Assembly (NCBI GenBank): GCA_036525795.1
Contig: DATCZS010000172.1
Location: 1 to 14,155 of the forward strand
Source: DATCZS01 sp036525795
GTDB lineage: Bacteria; Actinomycetota; Acidimicrobiia; Spongiisociales; ZC4RG35
Reading direction: 5' to 3'
DNA: 14,155 nucleotides
The position numbers and the translations under genes were made by a program. This document shows, in pieces, positions 6,383 to 14,155 of the stretch (positions are counted from its first letter, which is position 1; the number at the start of each line of letters is the position of its first letter). The notes under the pieces were generated by a model, which made no database searches, was not told the DNA's origin, and was given only the letters and a program-made list of their open reading frames with translations.

Positions 6383-9300
6383 TCAGCCGGTACTGCCGAT
6401 CGTGGATCGAGCCCACTCCCACAGGCCGTGGGCGCCGGCCGGCACGGTCATCTCCTCGATCCGCTCGAGGTACCGGGACCGGGCTTCGTGGTCGGGAGGA
6501 AGGACCCGGGCCACGGTGACGCGGGTGAGGAACTCCTGCCAGGCGAGGCCTTGCTCCTGTGTCCAGCGGCCCAGCTCCTCGGCCTCTGCGAAACCCCGCT
6601 CGAGGTCGCCCGCGACGAGGGCCAGCATCGCGTGCGCCCAACGGAGCGACGGCGTGTGGAAGACGCCGGGCGGCAGCGTCTCGGCCATGGCGTGGGCCCG
6701 GCGCAGGCGCTCGGCATCCCCCAGCAGCGAGGCGCCCAGCACCGCCAGCCACACCGAGATGCCGGGGGCGAACGGGGTTTCTTCGAAGTGGCGCTGCCCG
6801 CTCTCGTAGACGGCCGCTGGGTCGCCGTCGACCATGGCGAACATCGCCTCTACCCGCTCGAGCTCCAGCTTGCCCTGGGCGTCGATCACCTCGGCGAGGA
6901 TGGTGCGAGCGGCGCCGAGATGCGCATCCGCCTCCGCCCGGTTGCCGCGCCACAGCTCGAGGTCGGCCAGGGCCGCCAGGCGCTGTATCTCGTCGGCCGG
7001 AGTAGACGACCACACGGGGTCTCGGAGGATCGATTCGGCATCGTCCAGCCGGAGCTGGTACATCCTGCCACCGACCAGGTTGCCGGCGACGAACGATGCA
7101 TGGTTGCGGTCTCCGACCCGCTTCGCTTCCTCGAAGGCGACCTCGGACGCCTCCAGTGTCTCGTCGAGGGCCTGTGAGGCATAGCCGATGTTGATCAACG
7201 CCCTCAGCTTGGTGTCGATGAGGTCGTGTTCGGTGCAGATCGCCAGGGCCCCGCGCAGCAGCGCCATCGCCTGGTGGTACCGAGACGCCGACAGGGCCGT
7301 CCCCCGGGTGATCATGGCGTCTGCGACCGCCTCGATCAGCCCGAGCTTCTCGACCGCACCCAGCGCCCGATCCGCCAGCGAGGCTGCGGCCTCGTCATCG
7401 CCGGTGAGCAGATGGACCCTCGCCAGTGCTACGGCCGCCTGCGCCAGGTACGGGTCGCCGGCCAGGTCCGGGTAGCGGGCGAGATGGTCCATCAGGAGCT
7501 GTTTGGCCGACTCGGATCTCCTCATCTCGTTGGCCACCCTGCCGGCCAGCGCCACCGACCGGTGACGTACGGCGACGTCGTCGAGCTCGGCGGCGAGCTC
7601 GGAGAGCGCCACGGTGTGACGCTCGGCCGCGGCGCCGTCCGACAGGCGCACCGCCGCCAGTGCCGCGTATTCGTGGAGGTCCACCGCCAACCCTTGAGGT
7701 GCCACCGGCAGCACCAGGTCGACCAGCGACATCACCTGCTCGTGGGCGTTGAGCGACCGGGCCCGGGCGATCGCCGCCCGAAGCGCGCCCACCAACTCGG
7801 CCTGGAGCTCGGGGTCGTCCTTCCCGCCGTATTCGGTGGCCGATACGTAGTGAGAGGCCGCCAGGGGGGCGAGCTCGGGGTCGCCGAGCTCACGGAAGTA
7901 GCGGGCAACGCGCAGGTGGAGGTCGTGACGGTCCGCCCGGGCGATGCGGCCATACGCCACCTCCCGCAGCATGCCCTGAACCCACTGGTACTGGCCGCGC
8001 TCGGGCGAGCGCGGATCCCGGATCAGGGTCAGCACCTCGTGGCGCACGAGGTCGGCCAGCCGACGCTCGAGCTTGTCGAGGCTCTCGTCTCGAAGCACGG
8101 CCAGGCCTTCGAGGGTGAAGGACTGACCCAGCACCGAGGCGTCGCGGGCGAGATCCCGTTCGTCCTGTGACAATCGGTCGAGGCGGGCGGAGATGACCGC
8201 CTGCACCGAGCTGGGGACGTCGATCTCGGTGAGATCCCCCTGCACAGACACGCCGCCTTCGCCGACCACCAGCCTCCCGTCGCTCATCAGCATCCGCAGC
8301 ATTTCGACCGCGAACAGCGGTACCCCTTCCGCCGCCGCCACGATCCGGTCGACGGCGAGTTGGGGGATGCCTTCGACCGCACCGGCGATCAGCTCGGCCA
8401 TCTCTGCGTCTCCGAGCGGGCCCAGATACAGCGAGGCGAAGCCGGGACGACCCGAACCCCAGTCGGGGCGCCGGTCCAGGAGGTCCGGTCGCGCCATGGT
8501 CACCACCAGGATCGGATGGTTCCGTGACCAGTCGGGGAGCTCCTCGACGAACTCCAGGAGGCTGGGGTCGGCCCAGTGCAGGTCCTCGAAGACGAGCACC
8601 GTGGTCCCACGCCTTGCGATGCCTTCGAAGAAGGACCGGGCGGCAGCGAAGAGCTCGGTGCGATCGCTGCCGGCCGACCCGCCGACACCGAGGAGGCCCG
8701 ACAGGCGCTCGAGGACCCAGGCGACATCGGGTTCGGGGACGAACGTCTCCACTGCCTCGGAGAGTCGCTGGGCGGTGACCTCCGCCGGATCCGTCTCCTG
8801 GATGCCGGCCCGGCCCCTGATCATCTCGCCGAGCGCCCACAGGGCGAGGCCGTCTCCGTACGAAGGCGACCGGCCCTCGTGCCAGTAGATGTCTTCGACC
8901 AGACCGTCGACGTAGTTCGAGAACTCCCTGATGAGCCGGCTCTTGCCGATGCCCGCCTGACCGACGAGGGACACGAGCCTGGCCCGCCGGTCGCGCCCGG
9001 TGCCGGTGAGCGTGTCCTTGAGCAGCCGCAGCTCCGACACCCGCCCCACGAAGGGCGGTTCGAGGACATCGAGCCGCCCGCGGCCGCCCCGCTCGCTGAT
9101 CACCCGGATCGCCTCCCAGGCGATGATGGGTTCCTCCTTGCCCTTCACCTGGTGCGACCCGGCAGCCTCGAGTTCGATGGCACGGTTGACCAGGGCCGCA
9201 GTGACGTCGCCCACCAGCACCGCGCCCGACGTGGCCAGAGACTGCAGGCGGGAGGTGCTGTTCACCATGTCGCCGAGCAGCAGGCCTTTCTCGTTGCCGC

Positions 9301-9829
9301 CCGGGCCCACCGCCACCTCACCGGTCATCACACCGGCGCGAGCTGCCAGACCCGCGACGCCGAGACGTTCTCCCAGCGAGGCGACCGCATCGACAACCTC
9401 CAGCGCCGACCGCACGGCTCGCTCGGCGTCGTCTTCCTCGGAGGTGGTGGCACCCCACCAGGCCATCACCGCATCGCCGATGAACTTGTCGACCGTGCCG
9501 CCGAAGCGTTCGATCACGTCTCGGGCCACCTCGAAGTACTCGGTGATCAGGCTGCGGACATCTTCGGGGTCACGGCCCTCGCTGAACGCGGTAAACCCGA
9601 CCAGGTCGATGAACAGCACCGACACCACGCGCCGTTCGGTTGCAGCCGGGGCAGACGCGGTCTTCGGCGTCGGAGGCGAATCGAGGGCCGACCCACACGA
9701 CCCGCAGAAACGGTGGTCCGGAGGATTGTCGGAACCACAGACGGCGCAGGCGGCCACCAGGGGCCGGCCGCAATGGCCGCAGAAGCGCTGACCGGGTTGG
9801 GCGGTCGTACCGCATGCTCCACACACCAT
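6383..9829 (-). CDS. double zinc ribbon, class III nucleotide cyclase, AAA ATPase and TPR regulator
   Basis: 1148-residue signalling protein. Residues 1-48 hold two CxxC-x10-CxxC zinc ribbons (Cys 3, 6, 17, 20 and 28, 31, 42, 45). Residues 65-240 are a class III nucleotidyl cyclase domain: metal Asp75 in LFIDLVGFT and Asp119 in KFIGDAVMA, base-contacting Lys115, and Asn190/Arg194 in GDMVNSTSRLQ. The position normally Asp or Thr for adenine recognition, three before that GD motif's Gly, is Leu183. An AAA/STAND ATPase follows, beginning PPFVGR near 258, with Walker A GQAGIGKS (290-297) and Walker B VLVFEDLHWAD (411-421). From about 600 to the end are helical TPR-like repeats. No membrane segment is seen, so it is probably cytoplasmic. 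ATG 9829 is chosen; GTG 9838 would add three residues, and neither has a Shine-Dalgarno. The input signal is unknown; TPRs probably bind a partner and gate cyclase output. Confidence 0.9.
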   Translation of the reverse strand: MVCGACGTTAQPGQRFCGHCGRPLVAACAVCGSDNPPDHRFCGSCGSALDSPPTPKTASAPAATERRVVSVLFIDLVGFTAFSEGRDPEDVRSLITEYFEVARDVIERFGGTVDKFIGDAVMAWWGATTSEEDDAERAVRSALEVVDAVASLGERLGVAGLAARAGVMTGEVAVGPGGNEKGLLLGDMVNSTSRLQSLATSGAVLVGDVTAALVNRAIELEAAGSHQVKGKEEPIIAWEAIRVISERGGRGRLDVLEPPFVGRVSELRLLKDTLTGTGRDRRARLVSLVGQAGIGKSRLIREFSNYVDGLVEDIYWHEGRSPSYGDGLALWALGEMIRGRAGIQETDPAEVTAQRLSEAVETFVPEPDVAWVLERLSGLLGVGGSAGSDRTELFAAARSFFEGIARRGTTVLVFEDLHWADPSLLEFVEELPDWSRNHPILVVTMARPDLLDRRPDWGSGRPGFASLYLGPLGDAEMAELIAGAVEGIPQLAVDRIVAAAEGVPLFAVEMLRMLMSDGRLVVGEGGVSVQGDLTEIDVPSSVQAVISARLDRLSQDERDLARDASVLGQSFTLEGLAVLRDESLDKLERRLADLVRHEVLTLIRDPRSPERGQYQWVQGMLREVAYGRIARADRHDLHLRVARYFRELGDPELAPLAASHYVSATEYGGKDDPELQAELVGALRAAIARARSLNAHEQVMSLVDLVLPVAPQGLAVDLHEYAALAAVRLSDGAAAERHTVALSELAAELDDVAVRHRSVALAGRVANEMRRSESAKQLLMDHLARYPDLAGDPYLAQAAVALARVHLLTGDDEAAASLADRALGAVEKLGLIEAVADAMITRGTALSASRYHQAMALLRGALAICTEHDLIDTKLRALINIGYASQALDETLEASEVAFEEAKRVGDRNHASFVAGNLVGGRMYQLRLDDAESILRDPVWSSTPADEIQRLAALADLELWRGNRAEADAHLGAARTILAEVIDAQGKLELERVEAMFAMVDGDPAAVYESGQRHFEETPFAPGISVWLAVLGASLLGDAERLRRAHAMAETLPPGVFHTPSLRWAHAMLALVAGDLERGFAEAEELGRWTQEQGLAWQEFLTRVTVARVLPPDHEARSRYLERIEEMTVPAGAHGLWEWARSTIGSTG

Positions 9830-9840
9830 GACGGTCACGA

Positions 9841-9846
9841 AGGCTA
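9841..9846 (-). promoter_or_regulatory. candidate -10 box of the cyclase regulator
   Basis: TAGCCT on the minus strand fits TANNNT. It is only 2 bases before GTG 9838 but 11 before ATG 9829, so a transcript from it would begin after the GTG and only a few bases before the ATG. This favours ATG 9829 with a very short leader. No -35 was identified. Confidence 0.25.
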
Positions 9847-9888
9847 GCCCCGGGCGGCGGTGTGAGGCAGGGGACCGAACCTTCTCGG

Positions 9889-9917
9889 TACAGTCGGGTC
9901 AGACTCGCCGAGAGGAG
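9889..9917 (+). promoter_or_regulatory. -10 candidate and ribosome-binding site of the FAD-GcvT gene
   Basis: TACAGT (9889-9894) resembles a sigma-70 -10 box, and AGAGGAG (9911-9917) is a strong Shine-Dalgarno 7 bases before GTG 9925. The ribosome site decides the start: the in-frame GTG at 9862 lies upstream of the -10 box and would add 21 non-family residues. No clear -35 was found. The region is shared with the divergent cyclase gene. Confidence 0.5.
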
Positions 9918-9924
9918 CTCCCCC

Positions 9925-12381
9925 GTGCCGACCACCCTGCCCGACCGAGCCCGAGTGGTCATCATCGGGGGCGGCGTCATCGGCTCCAGCGTTGCGTACC
10001 ACCTGACCAAGCTCGGGTGGACCGACGTGGTCCTGATCGAACGCAACAGACTGACGTCGGGCACCACCTGGCACGCCGCCGGGCTGATCGTCTCGGGGGG
10101 CATGACCAACGAGACCCTGGCCTGGATGGCCCGCTACACCCGCGAGCTGTACGAGCGGCTGGAGGAGGAGACCGGCCTCTCCACCGGGTTCCGCCCGGTC
10201 GGCTACGTCCAGACGGGCGGCTCCCCCGACCGGATCGACAAGCTGCGCCGCGAGGCGGATTTCCTGCGGACGATGGGAATCGAGCGCCACGAGATCTCGT
10301 CGGCCGAAGTGTCCGACCTGTGGCCGATGCTCGACGTCTCCGGCCTGCTCGCCGGGTTCTACACGGCCGAAGAGGGGCGGGCCGACCCGGCCAATTGTGC
10401 GATGTCCCTGGCCAAGGGGGCCCGGATGGGCGGTGTGAAGGTGATCGAGAACACCGCCGTCACCGGTTTCGACGTCCGCCGGGGCAGGGTGCACCGGGTG
10501 CTCACCGACGCCGGGGAGATCGAATGCGACGCGGTGGTCAACTGCGCCGGCATGTGGGCCCGCCAGCTCGGAGCGATGGCTGGGGTGGCGGTGCCCCTGC
10601 AGGCGGCCGAGCACGCCTACCTCATCTCCGACCAGGTCGAGTCCACCCACCCTGACATGCCGATCCTGGAGGACCCCGACCGCTACGCCTACTACCGCGA
10701 GGAGACCGGCGGGCTGATGGTCGGACTGTTCGAGCCGGTGGCGGCGCCGTGGAAGGTCGACGGCATCCCCGGCGACTTCGCCTTCGGCGAGATCCCCAAC
10801 GACTGGGACCGGCTGGCTCCCTTCCTGGAGCTGGCGATGGAGCCGCTGCCGATCCTCAAGGAGGTGGGGATCCGCAAGCTCTTCACCGGCCCCGAGAGCT
10901 TCACCGCCGACAACGAGTCGCTGATGGGCCCGGCGCCCGAAGTGGAGAATTTCTGGGTTGCGGCCGGATTCAACTCGCTCGGAATCCTGCTGGGGGGAGG
11001 GGCAGGCAGCATCATCGCCCACTGGATGGTCGACGGTGAAGCACCGGTCGACGTGACCGGGGTGGACATCGCCCGGGTCCATCCTTATCAGACCACCAGC
11101 CGGTTTCGGCGCGACCGGACCGTCGAACTGCTTGGCCGGCTCCACTCGACCGGTTCGTGGCCTCACTCCCAGCCGCAGCGCGCCCGCAACGTACGCCGGT
11201 CGGTGCTGCACGACCGGCTGGCCGGGGCGGGGGCCCGATTCGGGGAGTCGTCCGGGTGGGAGAACGTCTCCTGGTTCGGGCCGACCGGAATCGACATCCC
11301 TCACACCCGCTCCTACCGCCGCCCACCGTGGTGGGGGTACCACCAGGCGGAACATCACGCCACCCGCAACGGGGTCGCCCTCTACGACATGTCGTCGATG
11401 TCGAACCTCTCGGTGGAGGGGCCGGACGCCGAGCGGATCCTCGGCCGATTGAGCGGCAACGACATCGCCGTGGAGGTGGGACGCTGCGTCTATACCCAGT
11501 GGATGAGCCCCGCCGGCAAGGTGCTGGCCGATCTCACGGTGACCCGCACAGGAGACGACCGGTTCCTGGCCGTGGTGGCCGAAGGGTTCCACCGGCGGGT
11601 CGAGACCATGCTCCGGCGGGCGATCGGAACAGACGACCGGGTGGGGGTGTCCGACCTCACCTCGGGAATCACGCTGCTCAGCGTGCAGGGGCCCCGTTCG
11701 CGGGAGCTGCTCAACCGCATCACAGACGCCGACCTCTCCAACGAGGCATTCCCCTACTTCACCGCCCAGCGGATCGACCTGGAGTGCGCCGTCGGCTGGG
11801 CGTTCCGGATGAGCTTCGTCGGCGAGCTCGGCTGGGAGCTGTATGTCCCGGCCGAGTTCGGGGTGGGCGTGTACGACGCCCTCGTCCGCGAGGGCGTCGA
11901 CCTAGGCCTGGCCCACGCCGGGATGGTGACCCTCGAGTCCGCCCGCACCGAGGCGGGAAGGCGCGACTACGGACTCGACATGGAGAACACCGACTCGCCG
12001 ATCGAGGCGGGCCTGTCATTCGCCATCGACTTCGACAAGCCGGGGGGGTTCGTCGGCCGGGAGGCCCTGCTGGCCGAGCGCGAGGCGGGCCCACCGCGAC
12101 GACGACTGGTCCAATTCCTGCTCACCGATCCCGAGCCGCTGCTGTTCGGCGAGGAGCCGATCTTCCTCGACGGGGAGAGGGTGGGGTACCTGCGCTCCGG
12201 CAACTACGGCCACACCCTGGGTGGAGCGATGGGAATGGGCTACGTCGAGGCGGAAGGGGGCGTCACCGCCCAGCTGATCCGCGAAGGGGAGTTCGCGCTC
12301 CAGGTGGCGGGCGAGCTGATCCCGGCCCGGGCGTCACTGCGTCCGATGTACGACCCGGGCAACGAGCGGGTGCGGATGTGA
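9925..12381 (+). CDS. FAD-dependent dimethylglycine/sarcosine dehydrogenase-like protein fused to GcvT
   Basis: 818 residues. Residues 10-370 are an amine-oxidising FAD domain of the DAO type: dinucleotide motif GGGVIG (15-20), ribose-binding Glu39, and TTWHAAGL (47-54), where His50 matches the covalently flavinylated His of dimethylglycine and sarcosine dehydrogenases. A linker domain covers about 375-430. The GcvT folate-binding domain spans about 433-700, with Asp536 in VLADLTVT at the position of the conserved catalytic Asp and the typical ESARTEAGRRDYG and SPIEAGL segments near 671-697. The GcvT C-terminal barrel ends the protein. The expected reaction is oxidative N-demethylation of dimethylglycine, sarcosine or a related N-methyl amine, with the one-carbon unit passed to tetrahydrofolate. 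The start is fixed by AGAGGAG with a 7-base spacer before GTG 9925. The exact substrate cannot be told. It is followed closely by a PfkB kinase gene. Confidence 0.93.
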   Translation: MPTTLPDRARVVIIGGGVIGSSVAYHLTKLGWTDVVLIERNRLTSGTTWHAAGLIVSGGMTNETLAWMARYTRELYERLEEETGLSTGFRPVGYVQTGGSPDRIDKLRREADFLRTMGIERHEISSAEVSDLWPMLDVSGLLAGFYTAEEGRADPANCAMSLAKGARMGGVKVIENTAVTGFDVRRGRVHRVLTDAGEIECDAVVNCAGMWARQLGAMAGVAVPLQAAEHAYLISDQVESTHPDMPILEDPDRYAYYREETGGLMVGLFEPVAAPWKVDGIPGDFAFGEIPNDWDRLAPFLELAMEPLPILKEVGIRKLFTGPESFTADNESLMGPAPEVENFWVAAGFNSLGILLGGGAGSIIAHWMVDGEAPVDVTGVDIARVHPYQTTSRFRRDRTVELLGRLHSTGSWPHSQPQRARNVRRSVLHDRLAGAGARFGESSGWENVSWFGPTGIDIPHTRSYRRPPWWGYHQAEHHATRNGVALYDMSSMSNLSVEGPDAERILGRLSGNDIAVEVGRCVYTQWMSPAGKVLADLTVTRTGDDRFLAVVAEGFHRRVETMLRRAIGTDDRVGVSDLTSGITLLSVQGPRSRELLNRITDADLSNEAFPYFTAQRIDLECAVGWAFRMSFVGELGWELYVPAEFGVGVYDALVREGVDLGLAHAGMVTLESARTEAGRRDYGLDMENTDSPIEAGLSFAIDFDKPGGFVGREALLAEREAGPPRRRLVQFLLTDPEPLLFGEEPIFLDGERVGYLRSGNYGHTLGGAMGMGYVEAEGGVTAQLIREGEFALQVAGELIPARASLRPMYDPGNERVRM

Positions 12382-12437
12382 CCGCAGGATGGACTCGCCG
12401 GACGAAGGATGGGCCGGCAGGAACCGGGGAATCCGGC

Positions 12438-13370
12438 ATGGGGCAGACAGCCGATCCACCTCGAATCGCCGTCGTGGGGTCGACGATGATCGACTTGATC
12501 GCGTACACCCCGCGGATTCCCGACGCCGGGGAGACACTCGTGGGCGACTCGTTCCAGATGGGGTTCGGCGGCAAGGGCGCCAACCAGGCGGTGATGGCCC
12601 GCCTGCTGGGAGCCGAAGTGATGATGGTCAACTGCCTCGGCCAGGATCGCTACGGCGACATGACACTCGAGAACTTCGCCTCCTTCGGGATCGACACCAC
12701 CCACGTCGGCCGGGTCCCCGGGGCGAGCGGGGTGGCCCCGATCTGGGTGGAGCCCGACGGCACCAACCGGATCATCATCATCCCGGGGGCCAACCACGCG
12801 CTGACGCCGGACGACGCCCGTCGGGCGATCGAGTCGTGGCCGGGCGGTGGGGTGGTCCTGGGCCAGCTCGAGATTCCCCAGCACGTGACGGCGGCAGGGT
12901 TTGGGGTGGGGCGGGCACGCGGCGCGACCACCGTGCTCAACCCGGCGCCGGCGGCACCCCTCGACGACGAGCTGCTGGCGTCAGCCGACTGGCTGATCCC
13001 GAATGAGGTCGAGTTCGCCGCCATCTCGGGAGCCGACGCCCACGACGATCGCGCCATGGCCGGTTTTGCCGCCGGCACCGGCACAAGGCTCGTCGTGACC
13101 CTGGGGGCACGGGGAGCGGCGCTGGTACGCAGCGACGGGTCGGTCGTGCGCCTCTCCGCCCCCGCAGTCGATGCGGCCGACACGACCGGCGCCGGCGACG
13201 CATTCGTAGGAGCGTTCGCCTACGGCCTGGCAGCCGGACTGGACGAGGTGACGGCAGTTCGGCTGGGCATCGCCTGCGCCTCTGACAGCGTCACCCGCCC
13301 CGGCACCCAGTCATCGTTCCCAGGTGAGGCCGCGGCCGGGAGATTGCTCGCGCGCCTCGCCGGGCGCTGA
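12438..13370 (+). CDS. ribokinase-like PfkB family carbohydrate kinase
   Basis: 310 residues, the usual ribokinase length. The first strand IAVVGSTMIDL (10-20) is followed by the substrate signature GFGGKGANQA (42-51). NPAP (168-171), NEVEF (189-193) and the C-terminal signature DTTGAGDAF (248-256) with catalytic Asp254 follow. TRPGTQSSFP (286-295) matches the monovalent-cation site of ribokinases. Phosphorylation of a pentose, deoxyribose or nucleoside at a primary hydroxyl is expected; the exact sugar is not readable. ATG 12438 is preferred because it leaves nine residues before the first strand, with a weak GGGGA upstream. An in-frame GTG at 12378 overlaps the preceding stop by four bases (GTGA) and would add 20 non-family residues; it shows how tightly the pair is arranged. 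Probably in one transcript with the FAD-GcvT gene. Confidence 0.9.
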   Translation: MGQTADPPRIAVVGSTMIDLIAYTPRIPDAGETLVGDSFQMGFGGKGANQAVMARLLGAEVMMVNCLGQDRYGDMTLENFASFGIDTTHVGRVPGASGVAPIWVEPDGTNRIIIIPGANHALTPDDARRAIESWPGGGVVLGQLEIPQHVTAAGFGVGRARGATTVLNPAPAAPLDDELLASADWLIPNEVEFAAISGADAHDDRAMAGFAAGTGTRLVVTLGARGAALVRSDGSVVRLSAPAVDAADTTGAGDAFVGAFAYGLAAGLDEVTAVRLGIACASDSVTRPGTQSSFPGEAAAGRLLARLAGR

Positions 13371-13425
13371 CCACGACCCCCATCCAGCCGTCGATCTTGC
13401 TCGCGCGCCTCGCCGGGCACTGACC
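13344..13425 (+). repeat. direct repeat of the kinase gene 3' end
   Basis: A 29-base unit at 13344-13372 recurs at 13397-13425 with a single mismatch (G13366 against A13419), offset by 53 bases. The first copy encodes the last codons of the kinase (LLARLAGR and stop); the second would encode LLARLAGH and stop and lies between the two convergent genes, touching the end of the phosphatase gene at 13427. The 24 bases after each copy also share a CAGCCG core. It looks like a small tandem duplication, old enough to have drifted outside the core. Confidence 0.8.
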
Positions 13426-13426
13426 G

Positions 13427-13933
13427 TCACCCGGTGTCCCAGCCGGAATCGAAGTACTGGCGGGGGTGGTACAGCGCGATCAGCTCCCCGGCTGCGTCGG
13501 ACAACCCGGACCACGGCTCCGGAATCTCGATCACCGCCACCGACCCCGTCTTCATGTCCACCCACTCGCCGGTGAGCGCGCCGACCAGCCCCGACCAGGT
13601 GGGCTGATGCCCGACAAGCATCAGTCGTTCGACCGTCGGTGGTGTCTCCGCGGCCAGGTTCAGCACGTCTTCGGGTGATCCGCCGTAGAAATCCCGCGCC
13701 AGGTCCACCGCGACGTCCCATCTGCCGGCCTCCCGCGCCAGGTGAGCCGTGGTCAGCGCCCGCAGCGCGGTCGACGAGATGACGAGGTCCGGGGCCAGAT
13801 CCAGACCGGTGAGCAGCCGGCCCATCAGCCGGGCGCTTCGCACCCCGCGCGAGGCCAGCGGCCGGTCGTGGTCCGAACCGTGACCGGCGCTCCAATCCGA
13901 CTTGCCGTGGCGCATCACGAGAAGCGTGGGCAT
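13427..13933 (-). CDS. SixA-type histidine phosphatase
   Basis: 168-residue protein of the histidine phosphatase (phosphoglycerate mutase-like) superfamily, small SixA branch. MRHGKSDW (7-14) carries the phosphate-accepting His9 with Arg8. Arg58 in SSTALRA is the second phosphate-binding Arg, and His109 in LVGHQPTW is the second active-site His. The family dephosphorylates phosphohistidine (E. coli SixA) or small phosphate esters; the target here is unknown. ATG 13933 is chosen because MPTLLVMRHG is the classical N-terminus and CCGGAGACAC before it contains a GGAG site; a longer in-frame start at 14041 would add 36 Arg/Pro-rich residues. A TAGCGT box (13964-13959 on the minus strand) is a weak promoter candidate. 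It is convergent with the kinase gene, 56 bases apart, and no histidine kinase or PTS gene is nearby. Confidence 0.9.
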   Translation of the reverse strand: MPTLLVMRHGKSDWSAGHGSDHDRPLASRGVRSARLMGRLLTGLDLAPDLVISSTALRALTTAHLAREAGRWDVAVDLARDFYGGSPEDVLNLAAETPPTVERLMLVGHQPTWSGLVGALTGEWVDMKTGSVAVIEIPEPWSGLSDAAGELIALYHPRQYFDSGWDTG

Positions 13934-14112
13934 GTGTCTCCGGGGACTGTCCACCAGAACGCTACCCCCGGCCCGCACCGGGCGAGGGCGCCGACCTCGC
14001 GGCGCGATCAACTCCCGACGCTGCTCGCACGAGCCAACCACGGCAAGGTGATGCTCACGCCCTGAGGCGGACGGCCCCCGGTCCTCGAGCCGGCCCGGGT
14101 CGTGCGGGAGCC

Positions 14113-14155
14113 CTAGATGGCGAGACCTGCGGGGTTCGGGTAGTCCGGCTGGCGG
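14113..14155 (-). CDS. C-terminal fragment of a gene running off the right edge
   Basis: The last bases read on the minus strand give RQPDYPNPAGLAI and then TAG at 14115-14113. The composition looks like an ordinary protein end and third positions are mostly C or G. At 13 codons nothing can be identified, and chance is not excluded. The stretch between this stop and the sixA start (13934-14112) shows no other gene. Confidence 0.3.
   Translation of the reverse strand, partial: RQPDYPNPAGLAI

Noticed and set aside
8576..9847. Plus-strand open frame of 423 codons opposite the cyclase and ATPase region
   Set aside because: It is a shadow of the zinc ribbon, cyclase and Walker regions on the minus strand.
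9844..11592. Minus-strand open frame of 582 codons opposite the FAD-GcvT gene
   Set aside because: The opposite strand carries unambiguous FAD and GcvT motifs with a strong ribosome site; this frame has none and a Gly/His/Asp-rich translation.
11157..12437. Extension of the kinase frame far upstream, inside the FAD-GcvT gene
   Set aside because: The extension is Arg/Pro/Gly-rich out-of-frame translation of the dehydrogenase; ribokinase homology starts just after ATG 12438.
13934..14041. N-terminal extension of the SixA-type phosphatase to a start at 14041
   Set aside because: The 36 extra residues are not family-like, while the ATG at 13933 gives the typical MPTLLVMRHG start with a GGAG site upstream.

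Overview
The window is visibly GC-rich, with codon third positions dominated by G and C. Several genes have AGGAG-type Shine-Dalgarno sequences and GTG starts are common. Together with the mix of families (class III cyclase-ATPase-TPR protein, long acyl-CoA dehydrogenase, FAD-GcvT dehydrogenase) this suggests an actinobacterial chromosome, possibly Acidimicrobiia-like. That placement is inference: there is no rRNA or other marker gene here. I see no mobile element, tRNA or CRISPR array, and it reads as ordinary chromosome.

Left part (1-5679): a plus-strand APH-fold phosphotransferase, probably cut at its 5' end by the window edge, converges on a minus-strand run of five genes. In their own order of transcription (right to left) these are a membrane-anchored SxxK serine hydrolase, a small beta-rich protein of unknown function, a long acyl-CoA dehydrogenase, a stand-alone cyclic-nucleotide-binding protein and OsmC. 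Gaps of 42 to about 207 bases make a single operon unlikely, except perhaps for the hydrolase and the small protein. GC-rich stems without a T-run lie just past the stops of the last four genes.

Middle (5783-9829): a secreted, C-terminally anchored protein with a TIMP-like N-terminal motif converges on a large minus-strand regulator. The regulator joins a double zinc ribbon, a class III nucleotide cyclase domain, an AAA ATPase and a long helical TPR-like region. The cyclase and the small cyclic-nucleotide receptor at 1585-2007 could belong to one signalling circuit, but only their presence in the same window suggests it.

Right part (9925-14155): a plus-strand pair encodes a dimethylglycine/sarcosine dehydrogenase-like flavoprotein fused to a folate-binding GcvT module, followed by a ribokinase-type PfkB sugar kinase. 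It is opposed by a SixA-type histidine phosphatase. The short gap between the kinase and the phosphatase holds a second, near-identical copy of the end of the kinase gene. The last 43 bases look like the C-terminal end of another minus-strand gene.

I found no clearly new multi-gene system. The points most worth checking are the flavoprotein-kinase pairing, the altered active-site motif of the serine hydrolase, the repeated pattern of U-less hairpins, and the unidentified small proteins.
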